Below the pieces are notes generated by a model, which ran no database searches, was not told the DNA's origin, and worked only from the letters and a program-made list of their open reading frames with translations. The position numbers were made by a program, and so were the translations under genes. From assembly GCF_044227025.1 (NCBI RefSeq), contig NZ_JBGAFX010000007.1, forward strand, positions 186,001 through 250,000: a DNA stretch of 64,000 bases, in the 5' to 3' direction. Positions 30,538-39,246 of this stretch are shown piece after piece (position 1 is the stretch's first letter; every line of letters begins with the position of its first letter). Source of the DNA: Dokdonella_A sp044227025. GTDB lineage: Bacteria > Pseudomonadota > Gammaproteobacteria > Xanthomonadales > Rhodanobacteraceae.

Positions 30538-30742
30538 GGGGGGCTAGGGGCTAGGGGCCAGGGGCCAGGGGCTCGCGCGGCCGGCGGCGATTAATCCTGT
30601 TCGTTCATGCGCTGTATGGATTTGTGCGCCTTCACGAGTGCATAACCCCTCATAATCGCGCCCCAGCGCTAGCCTCCACAGCCCCTATCCCCTAGCCCTC
30701 GCCCCTCGCCCCTAGCCCCTATCCCCTAGCCCCTAGCCCCCC
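30538..30742. repeat. Telomere-like heptamer repeats in inverted orientation
   Basis: The left arm (30538-30573) has tandem GGGGCTA/GGGGCCA units. The right arm (30680-30742) has CCCCTAG/CCCCTAT/CCCTCGC units. The arms are complementary and could fold into a large hairpin; the G strand could also form a G-quadruplex. Between them is an AT-richer core of about 100 nt with a CATAAT hexamer at 30651, a possible -10 for ruvB. No gene is present. Confidence 0.75.
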
Positions 30743-30746
30743 AAGC

Positions 30747-31793
30747 ATGACCGACCGCATCACCTCCGCCAGCGCCAGCCGCGAAGACGATCTCGTCGAG
30801 GCGACGATCCGTCCGCAGCGGCTCGCCGAATACCTCGGCCAGCCGGTCGTGCGCGAGCAGCTTGGCATCTACATCGAGGCGGCGAAGCGGCGCAGCGAGG
30901 CGCTCGACCACGTGCTGATCTTCGGGCCGCCGGGACTGGGCAAGACCACCCTGTCGCACGTGATCGCGAACGAGCTCGGCGTGAACCTGCGCTCGACCTC
31001 GGGCCCGGTGCTCGAGCGCCCCGGCGATCTCGCCGCGCTGCTGACCAACCTGCAACCTCGCGACGTGCTGTTCGTCGACGAGATCCACCGCCTCTCGCCG
31101 ATCGTCGAGGAAGTGCTGTATCCGGCGCTCGAGGATTTCCAGATCGACATCATGATCGGCGAAGGCCCGGCCGCGCGCTCGATCAAGCTCGACCTGCCGC
31201 CGTTCACGCTGATCGGCGCGACCACCCGTGCGGGCCTGCTCACCGCGCCGCTGCGCGACCGCTTCGGCATCGTGCAGCGGCTGGAGTTCTACAGCCCGCT
31301 GGAACTGACCGCGATCGTGCGCCGCGCCGCGAAGATCCTCGGCATCGCCTGCGACCCGGACGGTGCCGCCGAAATCGCCTGCCGCGCGCGCGGCACGCCG
31401 CGCATCGCGAACCGCCTGCTGCGGCGCGTGCGCGACTACGCCGAAGTGAAGGCGAACGGCACCATCACGCGCGAAATCGCCAGCGCCGCGCTGGAGATGC
31501 TGAAGGTCGATGCCGAAGGCTTCGACGCGCTCGACCGCCGCCTCATGACCACGATCATCGAGAACTTCGACGGCGGCCCGGTCGGGGTCGAATCGCTGGC
31601 CGCGGCGATCAGCGAGGAACGCGGCACCATCGAGGACGTGCTCGAACCGTTCCTGATCCAGCAGGGTTTCCTGGTGCGGACCGCGCGCGGGCGCATGATC
31701 ACGTCGAAATGCTGGCGCCATTTCGGCCTCGCGCCGCCGCGCCGCGTCGTGCCGGCCGACTTGTTCGAAGGCGATCCGGAGCCGAAGGCGTGA
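30747..31793 (+). CDS. ruvB: Holliday junction helicase RuvB
   Basis: A 348-aa AAA+ motor with Walker A GPPGLGKTT, Walker B FVDEIHRL, sensor GATTRAG and Arg finger PLRDRFG. A C-terminal winged helix (about 275-335) completes it. It forms the ring that drives branch migration with RuvA. Here it is split from ruvCA by kup and has its own upstream region. Confidence 0.97.
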   Translation: MTDRITSASASREDDLVEATIRPQRLAEYLGQPVVREQLGIYIEAAKRRSEALDHVLIFGPPGLGKTTLSHVIANELGVNLRSTSGPVLERPGDLAALLTNLQPRDVLFVDEIHRLSPIVEEVLYPALEDFQIDIMIGEGPAARSIKLDLPPFTLIGATTRAGLLTAPLRDRFGIVQRLEFYSPLELTAIVRRAAKILGIACDPDGAAEIACRARGTPRIANRLLRRVRDYAEVKANGTITREIASAALEMLKVDAEGFDALDRRLMTTIIENFDGGPVGVESLAAAISEERGTIEDVLEPFLIQQGFLVRTARGRMITSKCWRHFGLAPPRRVVPADLFEGDPEPKA

Positions 31794-31797
31794 TGTC

Positions 31798-32238
31798 GTG
31801 ACGGCCGCCCGGATACCGACCACCGGGCTCCAACCCGCATTTGCGTGGCCCTGCCGCGTGTACTGGGAGGACACGGACGCGGGCGGAGTCGTTTATCATG
31901 CGCGCTACCTGCACTTCCTCGAGCGCGCACGGAGCGAGTGGTTCCGCTCCCTCGGCATCGTCCAGCAGCACCTGCGCGAGGTCGACGGCATCGTCTTCGT
32001 CGTGCATCGCATGCAGCTCGCGTTCAACGCGCCGGCGCGCCTGGATGACCTGCTGAGCGCGACGGTGGCGATCGAAAACCTGCGCAGTGCGAGTTTCAGC
32101 GTGCGCCAGCAACTGCTGCGCGAACCCGAACCGGCCGCGCTGGTCGAAGCACACGTGCGGATCGCCTGTGTCGACGCGGCGCGTTTCCGGCCCTGTCCCA
32201 TCCCGAATCACCTGCTCCAGGAAATCACCCCTGCATGA
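31798..32238 (+). CDS. ybgC: Tol-Pal-associated acyl-CoA thioesterase YbgC
   Basis: A 146-aa hotdog-fold thioesterase with GTG start 4 nt after ruvB. The active-site signature YWEDTDAGGVVYHARYL with the catalytic Asp and the following FLERARSEW are typical of the 4-hydroxybenzoyl-CoA thioesterase/YbgC family. It hydrolyses acyl-CoA or acyl-ACP and is the customary first gene of the tol-pal operon. It overlaps tolQ by 4 nt. Confidence 0.93.
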   Translation: MTAARIPTTGLQPAFAWPCRVYWEDTDAGGVVYHARYLHFLERARSEWFRSLGIVQQHLREVDGIVFVVHRMQLAFNAPARLDDLLSATVAIENLRSASFSVRQQLLREPEPAALVEAHVRIACVDAARFRPCPIPNHLLQEITPA

Positions 32239-32918
32239 ACTCGGAACTCAATGTCCTCGGCCTGATCCTCGGTGCCAGCCTGCCGGTCAAGCTCGTACTC
32301 GGCATCCTGATCGGCTTCTCGATCGCATCGTGGTTCATCATCTTCCGCAAGAAGGCGCTGATCGACCGCGCCAACGCGAGCGCCGACGAGTTCGAGGAGC
32401 GCTTCTGGTCCGGCGCCGACCTCGCCGGCCTGTTCAAGGACATCACCGGCGCCGGCGAGCGCATCACCGGCAGCGGCGCGATCTTCGAAGCCGGCTTCCG
32501 CGAATTCGCACGCCTGCGCCAGCGTCGCGGCGTCGATTCGCGCGCGCTGCTCGAAGGTGCGCAGCGCGCGATGCGGGTCGCCTCCACGCGCGAAGTCGAC
32601 CGCCTCGAACACAACCTCGAATTCCTCGCCAACGTCGGCTCGATCAGCCCCTACGTCGGCCTGTTCGGCACCGTGTGGGGCATCATGATCGCGTTCCAGG
32701 GCCTCGCCAACGTCAAGGAAGCGACCATTGCGATGGTCGCGCCCGGCATCTCCGAGGCGCTCATCGCGACCGCGATGGGCCTGTTCGCGGCGATCCCGGC
32801 GGTGTGGGCCTACAACCGCTACTCGACCCGCCTCGAGCGCATCAGCATGCGCTACGACACCTTCGTCGAGGAGTTCTCCTCAATCCTCGCGCGCCAGGCG
32901 CACGTGGACGACGCCTGA
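32235..32918 (+). CDS. tolQ: Tol-Pal inner membrane protein TolQ
   Basis: A 227-aa protein with three membrane helices: one at about 15-38, and two near 130-190 that include VGLFGTVWGIMIAF and the GLFAAIPAVWAYNRY segment. This is the MotA/ExbB/TolQ family. With TolR it uses the proton gradient to energise TolA during outer-membrane constriction. The ATG overlaps the ybgC stop. Confidence 0.97.
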   Translation: MNSELNVLGLILGASLPVKLVLGILIGFSIASWFIIFRKKALIDRANASADEFEERFWSGADLAGLFKDITGAGERITGSGAIFEAGFREFARLRQRRGVDSRALLEGAQRAMRVASTREVDRLEHNLEFLANVGSISPYVGLFGTVWGIMIAFQGLANVKEATIAMVAPGISEALIATAMGLFAAIPAVWAYNRYSTRLERISMRYDTFVEEFSSILARQAHVDDA

Positions 32919-32955
32919 ACCCCGCGGACGCCCGCATTGCGTTGGAACCCCCTGC

Positions 32956-33396
32956 ATGCAGAACCTGAAATCCCGCAAGCGCCGCAAGCTCAAGGCCGAG
33001 ATCAACGTCGTGCCGTACATCGACGTCATGCTCGTGCTGCTGATCATCTTCATGGTGACGGCACCGCTGCTCAATCTCGGTGTCGACATCCAGTTGCCGC
33101 AATCGGCGGCGAAGGCGATCCAGAACGACAAGGAGCCGGCGGTCGTCAGCGTCGACGAGCAGGGGCAGTTGTCCCTGACCCTCGGCGCTTCGCAGCGCGA
33201 GCCGATCGACGCCGACACGCTGGTCAAGAAGATTTCAGCGTTCGTCCGGGAAAATCCGCAGGTACCGGTGCTGGTGGCGGGTGACCAGCGGGCGGACTAC
33301 GGCAAGATCTACCAGGCGATGGTGTTGTTGCAGTCGGCGGGCGTACCGAAGGTCGGTTTGATGAGCCAGCCGGTGCAGGCGGACAAGGTCCACTGA
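32956..33396 (+). CDS. tolR: Tol-Pal inner membrane protein TolR
   Basis: A 146-aa protein with one N-terminal membrane helix holding the proton-path Asp (INVVPYIDVMLVLLIIFMV), then a periplasmic ExbD/TolR domain ending near VPKVGLMSQPV. It partners TolQ. Upstream in-frame residues are a shadow of tolQ, so the start is MQNLKSRKRRK. Confidence 0.97.
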   Translation: MQNLKSRKRRKLKAEINVVPYIDVMLVLLIIFMVTAPLLNLGVDIQLPQSAAKAIQNDKEPAVVSVDEQGQLSLTLGASQREPIDADTLVKKISAFVRENPQVPVLVAGDQRADYGKIYQAMVLLQSAGVPKVGLMSQPVQADKVH

Positions 33397-33400
33397 CCGG

Positions 33401-34306
33401 ATGGAAAAGTTCAGCGACAAGCTGCGTGCATTCGCGCTGGCGATGGCGCTGCACGTGGCATGCATCCTCGCCCTGCTGGTCGGCTTGTGGTGGACGCACG
33501 AATCGCGGCCGGTGAGCATGCCGGGGCCGGTGATCGAGGCGACCCTGATCGGGCCGACGGCCGCGCCGAAGGCGCGTGCGGGAGCGCAGAAGCCGACGCC
33601 GGCGAAACCGGAGCCACCCAAGCCCGAGCCGCCAAAGCCCGAGCCTCCCAAGCCGCAGTCGCAGCCGGAACCGCCCAAGCCCGAAACGCAGACGCCGAAC
33701 GAACTGCAACGCCAGAACCAGGTCGACCAGGAACGCGTCGCCGCGCTCGCGCAGGAAAAGGCCGAGCAGGAAAAGCGCGAGCAGGAAGAGAAGGTCCGCC
33801 AGAAGCAGGTCGAACTCGACGAAAAGCAGCGCAAGCTGCGCGAGGAGCAGCAGAAGCAGCTCGCCGACATCAGGAAGCAGCGCGAGGACGCCGAGAAGAA
33901 GGTGAAGCAGGCAAGCGACGCGCTGGCGCAGATGGAAGACCGCAACCAGAAGGCTGCCGCGCAGGCGCAGCCGGAAGCCGAGCACGAAGCGGAACAGGCG
34001 ACCACCGGCGCCGGCGGCCAGGACAACGACCTCACCGCGCGATACGCGGCGGCGATCCAGGCCGCGGTGACGAACAACTGGAACCGGCCGGACAATGCGT
34101 CAGCGGGGCTGCGCTGCGTGCTGAACATCGCGCAGATCCCCGGTGGCGACGTGATCAGCGTGACGATCGGCTCGCCGTGCAATGCCGATCCGGTCACCCG
34201 CACCTCGATCGAGCAGGCGGTGATGAAAGCCGCGCCGCTGCCGTACCAGAGCTACGAGAAGGTGTTCCAGCGCAATATCAAGTTCACCTTCAGGTTCGAT
34301 GGGTAG
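33401..34306 (+). CDS. tolA: Tol-Pal energy-transducing protein TolA
   Basis: A 301-aa protein with an N-terminal anchor (residues about 9-29). A Pro/Lys/Glu stretch follows (about 65-95), then a long Lys/Glu/Gln coiled coil (about 100-195) spanning the periplasm, and a C-terminal globular domain III (about 205-301: ARYAAAIQAAV, NWNRP, a Cys pair, FQRNIKFTFRF). TolQR energises TolA, which contacts TolB and Pal. It ends 4 nt after tolR began its own unit boundary (33397-33400). A second copy of domain III follows immediately. Confidence 0.95.
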   Translation: MEKFSDKLRAFALAMALHVACILALLVGLWWTHESRPVSMPGPVIEATLIGPTAAPKARAGAQKPTPAKPEPPKPEPPKPEPPKPQSQPEPPKPETQTPNELQRQNQVDQERVAALAQEKAEQEKREQEEKVRQKQVELDEKQRKLREEQQKQLADIRKQREDAEKKVKQASDALAQMEDRNQKAAAQAQPEAEHEAEQATTGAGGQDNDLTARYAAAIQAAVTNNWNRPDNASAGLRCVLNIAQIPGGDVISVTIGSPCNADPVTRTSIEQAVMKAAPLPYQSYEKVFQRNIKFTFRFDG

Positions 34307-34350
34307 GATGTGCATGTCGCAGGGAAGCGTGATCGATTCGCGCAGTTGGC

Positions 34351-34686
34351 GTGGCCGCACTCGCCGCGGCGATGGCTGCGCGCGCAGCGACCGATGATGC
34401 CTTGTTCGCGCGCTACGCCGCGGCGATCCAGGCGGCGGTGATGCAAAACTGGAGCCGACCGGACGGCGCGGCGCCAGGCTTGTCCTGCGTGCTGCAGGTC
34501 GAGCAGATCCCGGGCGGCGAGGTGATCAAGGTGCAGAACGGTTCGCCGTGCAATGCCGATCCGGCCACGCGCACCTCGATCGAACAGGCGGTGATGAAGG
34601 CATCTCCGCTGCCGTACCAGGGCTACGAAAAAGTGTTCCAGCGCACCATCCAGTTCAATTTCCGATACGACGGGCAGGGCCGATGA
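34351..34686 (+). CDS. Stand-alone TolA C-terminal-domain paralogue
   Basis: A 111-aa protein (GTG start) lying between tolA and tolB and overlapping tolB by ATGA. It is nearly all TolA domain III: FARYAAAIQAAV, NWSRPDGAAPGLSC, EQIPGGEVIKVQNGSPCNAD, RTSIEQAVMKASPLPYQ and YEKVFQRTIQFNFRYD closely match the tolA C-terminus. There is no membrane anchor or coiled coil. The frame continues open 5 codons upstream of the GTG to an ATT at 34336, and from there reads IRAVGVAALAAAMAARA, which looks like a signal peptide ending in ARA. A rare ATT start, or a lost start, is therefore possible. If exported it could bind TolA partners. It is probably a real duplicated gene. Confidence 0.75.
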   Translation: MAALAAAMAARAATDDALFARYAAAIQAAVMQNWSRPDGAAPGLSCVLQVEQIPGGEVIKVQNGSPCNADPATRTSIEQAVMKASPLPYQGYEKVFQRTIQFNFRYDGQGR

Positions 34687-36002
34687 CGAATTTCGCGGGA
34701 TTCATGGGTAGGGTGGCGTTGCTCCTCGCCGGCGTCTGCGGACTCGGCACGGCGCACGCCCAGCTGGACATCGACATCGTCAACGGCAACGCCTCGGCAC
34801 TGCCGATCGCGGTCGTGCCGTTCGGCTTCGACGGCGCCAGCGTGCCGCCCGAATCCAATCCCGGCGAGATCGTGCGCGCCGACCTCGCGCGCTCCGGCCA
34901 GTTCCGCACCCTGCCGAAGAACGACATCGTCGAGTTCCCGACCCGCCAGAACGAGGTCAAGTTCGCGACCTGGCGCCTGCTCAAGCAGGACTGGCTCGTG
35001 GTCGGGCGCATGAGCGACGTCGATGGCGGCGCATTGCGCGTCGAGTGGGAACTGTTCGACGTGGCCAGCCAGAAGGTGCACGCGAGCGGCAGCATCAGCG
35101 GCCAGCGCAGCGGCCTGCGCGACATCGCGCACCAGGTCGCCGACGCGGTCTACGAGAAGATCCTCGGCGTGCGCGGCGCGTTCTGGACGCGCATCGCCTA
35201 CATCACGGCGACCGGCACGCCGCCGAAGAACATGTCGTACGCACTCATGGTCGCCGACTCCGACGGCTACAACCCGCAGGTCGTGGTGCGCTCGCGCGAG
35301 GCGCTGCTGTCGCCGGCGTGGTCGCAGGACGGCAAGCGCCTCGCCTACGTGTCGTTCGAAAGCGGCAACTCGGCGATCTACGTTCAGGACCTCGGCACCG
35401 GCGCGCGCCAGGTCGTGTCGAGCAGCCGCGGCATCAACAGTGCGCCGGCGTTCTCGCCGGACGGCAACCGCCTCGCGGTCAGCCTGTCCAAGGGCGGCAA
35501 TCCGGACATCTACATCCTCGACCTCGCCAGCCGCCAGACCACCCAGGTCACGCGCCATTTCGCGATCGACACCGAGCCGCGCTGGGCGCCCGACGGCCAG
35601 ACCCTGTATTTCACCTCCGACCGCTCCGGCAAGCCGCAGATCTACCAGGTCTCGCCGAGCGGCGGCGAACCGTCGCGGGTGACGTTCGCCGGCCAGTACA
35701 ACGCCACGCCGAGCGTCGTCGATGCGAAGGGCATCAAGCTTGCAATGGTGCAGGGCAGCGGAAACGTGTATCGTATTGCCGTCCTCGACCGAGCGACCAG
35801 TCAAAACACCCTGGTTTCGCCCGGCAGCCAGGATGAAGCCCCGAGTTTCGCTCCGAACGGAAGCATGCTGCTGTACGCCGCCAGCGAAGGCATCCGCGGC
35901 GTGCTGTATGCAGCGTCGGCCGATGGAAGGGTACGTCAGCGTCTGGGTCTTGCCGAAGGGGATGTGCGCGAACCCGCCTGGGGACCCTACCGGCAACGTT
36001 GA
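34683..36002 (+). CDS. tolB: Tol-Pal periplasmic beta-propeller TolB
   Basis: A 439-aa protein with a signal peptide (cleavage after THA-type GTAHA, near residue 26). The N-terminal alpha/beta domain (to about 165) is followed by a six-bladed propeller made of WD40-like PD40 repeats (SPAWSQDGKRLAYVS, APAFSPDGNRLAVSL, EPRWAPDGQTLYFTSD). It sits in the periplasm and links TolA to Pal. Its ATG overlaps the preceding stop. Confidence 0.97.
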   Translation: MTNFAGFMGRVALLLAGVCGLGTAHAQLDIDIVNGNASALPIAVVPFGFDGASVPPESNPGEIVRADLARSGQFRTLPKNDIVEFPTRQNEVKFATWRLLKQDWLVVGRMSDVDGGALRVEWELFDVASQKVHASGSISGQRSGLRDIAHQVADAVYEKILGVRGAFWTRIAYITATGTPPKNMSYALMVADSDGYNPQVVVRSREALLSPAWSQDGKRLAYVSFESGNSAIYVQDLGTGARQVVSSSRGINSAPAFSPDGNRLAVSLSKGGNPDIYILDLASRQTTQVTRHFAIDTEPRWAPDGQTLYFTSDRSGKPQIYQVSPSGGEPSRVTFAGQYNATPSVVDAKGIKLAMVQGSGNVYRIAVLDRATSQNTLVSPGSQDEAPSFAPNGSMLLYAASEGIRGVLYAASADGRVRQRLGLAEGDVREPAWGPYRQR

Positions 36003-36101
36003 TGCCGGCGGCAGTGGGCAGTCCGCGCAGCCGCTTTTCGAGTCAGCCAGTCTTCAACATAAACCGCGTTCAATCTATTGCCCGTTCAGAAGGGAAACAT
36101 C

Positions 36102-36608
36102 ATGAACAACACCATCCGTATCGTATTCTCGATCCTTCTCGTTGCCGGCGTTGCGGCCTGCAAGAAGAAGCAGGTGAAGCAGACGCCGCCGGTCGAAACC
36201 ACGTCGACCGAAACGCGCGCGACCGACACCACCGGCCGCTACACGCGTGACAGCCTCGACACCGATTCGTGCCTGCGCCAGCGCGTCGTGTACTTCGACC
36301 TCGACAAGACCGAGATCAAGTCGGAGTTCCAGGCGCAGATCGCCTGCCACGCCGAGTACCTCAAGCAGTTCCCGGATGCGCGCGTGACGCTGGAAGGCAA
36401 TGCCGACGAGCGCGGTTCGCGCGAGTACAACCTCGGCCTCGGCGAGCGTCGTGGCAACGCGGTGCAGGGCGCGCTCAGCGGCGCCGGCGCTTCGTCCAGC
36501 CAGCTCAACGTGACCAGCTACGGCGAAGAGCGCCCGGTTTGCCGTCAGCACGACGAGTCGTGCTGGTCGAAGAACCGTCGCGTCGAGATCGTCTACACCG
36601 CGAAGTAA
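36102..36608 (+). CDS. pal: Peptidoglycan-associated lipoprotein Pal
   Basis: A 168-aa lipoprotein starting MNNTIRIVFSIL, with lipobox VAAC near residues 18-21. The OmpA-like domain has VVYFDLDKTEIKSEF, the peptidoglycan-binding LEGNADERGSREYNLGLGERR and a terminal RRVEIVYTAK. It anchors the outer membrane to the wall and binds TolB. An in-frame ATG 24 nt upstream would disturb the signal sequence. Confidence 0.97.
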   Translation: MNNTIRIVFSILLVAGVAACKKKQVKQTPPVETTSTETRATDTTGRYTRDSLDTDSCLRQRVVYFDLDKTEIKSEFQAQIACHAEYLKQFPDARVTLEGNADERGSREYNLGLGERRGNAVQGALSGAGASSSQLNVTSYGEERPVCRQHDESCWSKNRRVEIVYTAK

Positions 36609-36613
36609 GAAGA

Positions 36614-37525
36614 ATGGCGCACTGGAAGTCGAGTGCGATCGCAACGGCGGCCTTCACGGCCGCCGTTGTCGTGTTCGCAGGACCCGTCCGGGCGCAGCAG
36701 CGCCTGTCGCTGGCCGAGCGCATCGAGCGCCTCGAACAGCAGGCGAACGGGCAGGGCAACGGCGCCGTCGATCTGGTCAACCAGAACCAGGCGCTGCAGT
36801 CGCAGGTGCAGGCGTTGCAGGGCCAGGTCGAGGAGCTCAAGCATGCGCTCGACGAGGCGAGGCAGCGCAGCAAGGATCAGTACACCGATCTCGATTCGCG
36901 CATCGGCCGTCTTGAAGGCCATGGCGCGGGTACCGCGCCGCCGCCACCCGCAAGCCGTCCCGCGCCGACGGAGCAGCCGCCCGACGTCGATCTCGGCAAT
37001 CCGGCCGCCACTCCCGCGCCGCCGCCCGCACGCAATGTCGGTGCATTGACGCCTGAGGATCGCGCCGCGATCGTCGCCGGCGATGTCGCGCCGCCCGTGC
37101 CGGTGAAGGAAGCCGCGCCTGCGCAGATTGACCCGGCCGCGGAAGGCTCGACCTACAACGATGCGTTCGCCGCGCTCAAGGATGGCCGCTACGCCGAATC
37201 GGCCAAGCGCTTCCAGACCTTCATCGAGCAGTACCCGAACAGCGACCTCACCGGCAACGCGTACTACTGGCTCGGCGAGTCGTACTACGTGACGCAGAAC
37301 TACAAGATCGCGCAGCAATCGTTCCAGACCCTGCTGCAGCGCTACCCGAACAGCCAGAAGGCGCCGGACGCGCTGCTCAAGGTCGGCTACAGCCAGTACG
37401 AGCAGAAGCAGTGGGACCAGGCCGAAGCGACGCTCAACGAAGTCGTGCAGAAATATCCCGACACGACCGTCGCGCGCCTAGCGCAAGGGCGCCTGCGCGC
37501 CCTGCAGACGGAAACCCGTCACTGA
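36614..37525 (+). CDS. cpoB: Cell division coordinator CpoB (YbgF)
   Basis: A 303-aa protein with a signal peptide (cleavage near VRA, residue 27). An N-terminal coiled coil (about 30-100) drives trimerisation. A Pro-rich linker follows, then about three TPRs (YNDAFAALKDGRYAESAKRFQTFI, NAYYWLGESYYV, ALLKVGYSQYEQKQW). CpoB coordinates Tol with PBP1B during division. It is the last tol-pal gene and is followed 7 nt later by queE. Confidence 0.94.
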   Translation: MAHWKSSAIATAAFTAAVVVFAGPVRAQQRLSLAERIERLEQQANGQGNGAVDLVNQNQALQSQVQALQGQVEELKHALDEARQRSKDQYTDLDSRIGRLEGHGAGTAPPPPASRPAPTEQPPDVDLGNPAATPAPPPARNVGALTPEDRAAIVAGDVAPPVPVKEAAPAQIDPAAEGSTYNDAFAALKDGRYAESAKRFQTFIEQYPNSDLTGNAYYWLGESYYVTQNYKIAQQSFQTLLQRYPNSQKAPDALLKVGYSQYEQKQWDQAEATLNEVVQKYPDTTVARLAQGRLRALQTETRH

Positions 37526-37532
37526 GCACGTC

Positions 37533-38237
37533 ATGACGACCGTCGCCGCCCGCGGCGTCGCGGCCGGCGACGCCGCCATCGATCCCGCGCAGTCGCCCGA
37601 GCGCCTGCGCATCACCGAGATCTTCCATTCGCTGCAGGGCGAAGCCGACGCCGTCGGCTGGCCGACCGTGTTCGTGCGCCTCACCGGCTGCCCGCTGCGC
37701 TGCACCTGGTGCGACACGACGTATTCGTTCCACGGCGGCGAATGGCGCACGATCGACGCCGTGCTCGAAGAAGTCGCCAGTCACGGCGCGCGCCATGTCT
37801 GCGTCACCGGCGGCGAGCCGCTGTCGCAGAAGCGCTGCCTCGCGCTGCTCGCGCGCCTGTGCGACGCCGGTTACGAAGTCTCGCTCGAGACCTCCGGCGC
37901 GATCGACGTCGGCGACGTCGACCTGCGCGTGCGCAAGGTGGTCGACCTCAAGGCCCCCGGTTCCGGCGAAGTCGAACGCAATCTCTGGTCCAACGTCGAA
38001 CACCTGTTGCCGCACGACCAGGTCAAGGCGGTCATCGCCGACCGCGCCGACTACGACTGGGCCGTCGCGCGCGTGCGCGAACACGCACTCGACACGCGCT
38101 GCCAGGTGCTGTTCTCGCCGGTCCACGGCCAGCTCGCGCCGCGCGAACTCGCCGAATGGATCCTCGCCGACCGCCTGCCGGTGCGCATGCAGATGCAACT
38201 GCACAAGCTGCTGTGGGGCGAGGAGCCGGGGCATTGA
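37533..38237 (+). CDS. queE: 7-carboxy-7-deazaguanine synthase QueE
   Basis: A 234-aa radical-SAM enzyme. The cluster motif CPLRCTWCDT (CxxxCxxC) lies near residue 50 and HVCVTGGEPL follows. It makes the 7-deazaguanine ring in queuosine synthesis, directly before QueC in the pathway. The queC gene is about 1 kb downstream, separated only by repeats. Confidence 0.95.
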   Translation: MTTVAARGVAAGDAAIDPAQSPERLRITEIFHSLQGEADAVGWPTVFVRLTGCPLRCTWCDTTYSFHGGEWRTIDAVLEEVASHGARHVCVTGGEPLSQKRCLALLARLCDAGYEVSLETSGAIDVGDVDLRVRKVVDLKAPGSGEVERNLWSNVEHLLPHDQVKAVIADRADYDWAVARVREHALDTRCQVLFSPVHGQLAPRELAEWILADRLPVRMQMQLHKLLWGEEPGH

Positions 38238-38244
38238 ATGTGTC

Positions 38245-38365
38245 ACCTCTCCCGCTTGCGGGAGAGGTCGCGCCGAAGGCGCGGGTGAGGGGTTCGGAGC
38301 AGGCACGCAATTGTCGGAGCGGCGCAAGCCGCGACGCTTTGAAGCCCTCCCCTTCAAGGGGAGGG
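38245..38365. repeat. Cluster of intergenic palindromes after queE
   Basis: Three different palindromes follow one another. ACCTCTCCCGC-TT-GCGGGAGAGGT is at 38245-38268. A diverged REP arm containing GGAGCGGCGCAAGCCGCGAC lies near 38317-38340. CCCTCCCCTT-C-AAGGGGAGGG is at 38345-38365. None has a strong T-run. Confidence 0.7.
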
Positions 38366-38422
38366 TTGGATGGGGATCGTGGTGCTTGGGTGTGACGCAC
38401 TGACGCCACACCATCCCCACGG

Positions 38423-39175
38423 TTCGACCACTCCGTTCGCTCTGAGCGCAGCGCCGAAGGCGCGAAGTCGAAGAGCACAGGATGCGAGGGATTGCGGTGT
38501 TTCGACCACTCCGTTCGCTCTGAGCGCAGGGAAGGCGGGGAGCCGAGAAAATTCCGTTCGCTCTGAGCGCAGCGCCGAAGGCGCGAAGTCGAAGAGCACA
38601 GGATGCGAGGGATTGCGGTGTTTCGACCACTCCGTTCGCTCTGAGCGCAGCGCCGAAGGCGCGAAGTCGAAGAGCACAGGATGCGAGGGATCGCGGTGTT
38701 TCGACCACTCCGTTCGCTCTGAGCGCAGCGCCGAAGGCGCGAAGTCGAAGAGCACAGGATGCGAGAGAATCCGGTGTTTCGACTTCGCGGAACTTCATTC
38801 CGCTGCGCTCAACACGAACGGTTCGACCACAGGATGCGAGAGAATCCGGTGTTTCGACTCCGCGGAACTGCGTTCCGCTACGCTCAACACGAACGGTTCG
38901 ACCACTCCGTTCGCTCTGAGCAGCGCCGAAGGCGCGAAGTCGAAGAGCACAGGATGCGAGGGATTGCGGTGTTTCGACTCCGCGGAACTTCGTTCTGCTG
39001 CGCTCAACACGAACGGTTCGACCACAGGATGCGAGAGAATCCGGTGTTTCGACTCCGCGGAACTTCGTTCTGCTGCGCTCAACACGAACGGTTCGACCAC
39101 AGGATGCGAGAGAATCCGGTGTTTCGACTCCGCGGAACTTCGTTCTACTGCGCTCAACACGAACGGCTTGACGGC
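38423..39175. repeat. Tandem array of 78-bp and 75-bp palindromic units
   Basis: Unit A (TTCGACCACTCCGTTCGCTC... , about 78 bp) begins at 38423, 38501, 38622 and 38700, with a shorter copy near 38899. Unit B (TTTCGACTCCGCGGAACTTC..., exactly 75 bp) begins at 38777, 38852, 38972, 39047 and 39122. Both contain the ACAGGATGCGAG spacer. Both periods are divisible by three, so long frames stay open on both strands. These frames are not believed to be genes. Confidence 0.85.
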
Positions 39176-39246
39176 AGGAGCGACTTCAGTCGTGATGCCT
39201 GGCGACAGCGATACGGGCATGAAGCCCGGCAATGAGGGAATCAGTG

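Noticed and set aside
38238..39246. CRISPR array
   Set aside because: The units are 75-78 bp direct copies without unique spacers, and no cas gene is in the window.
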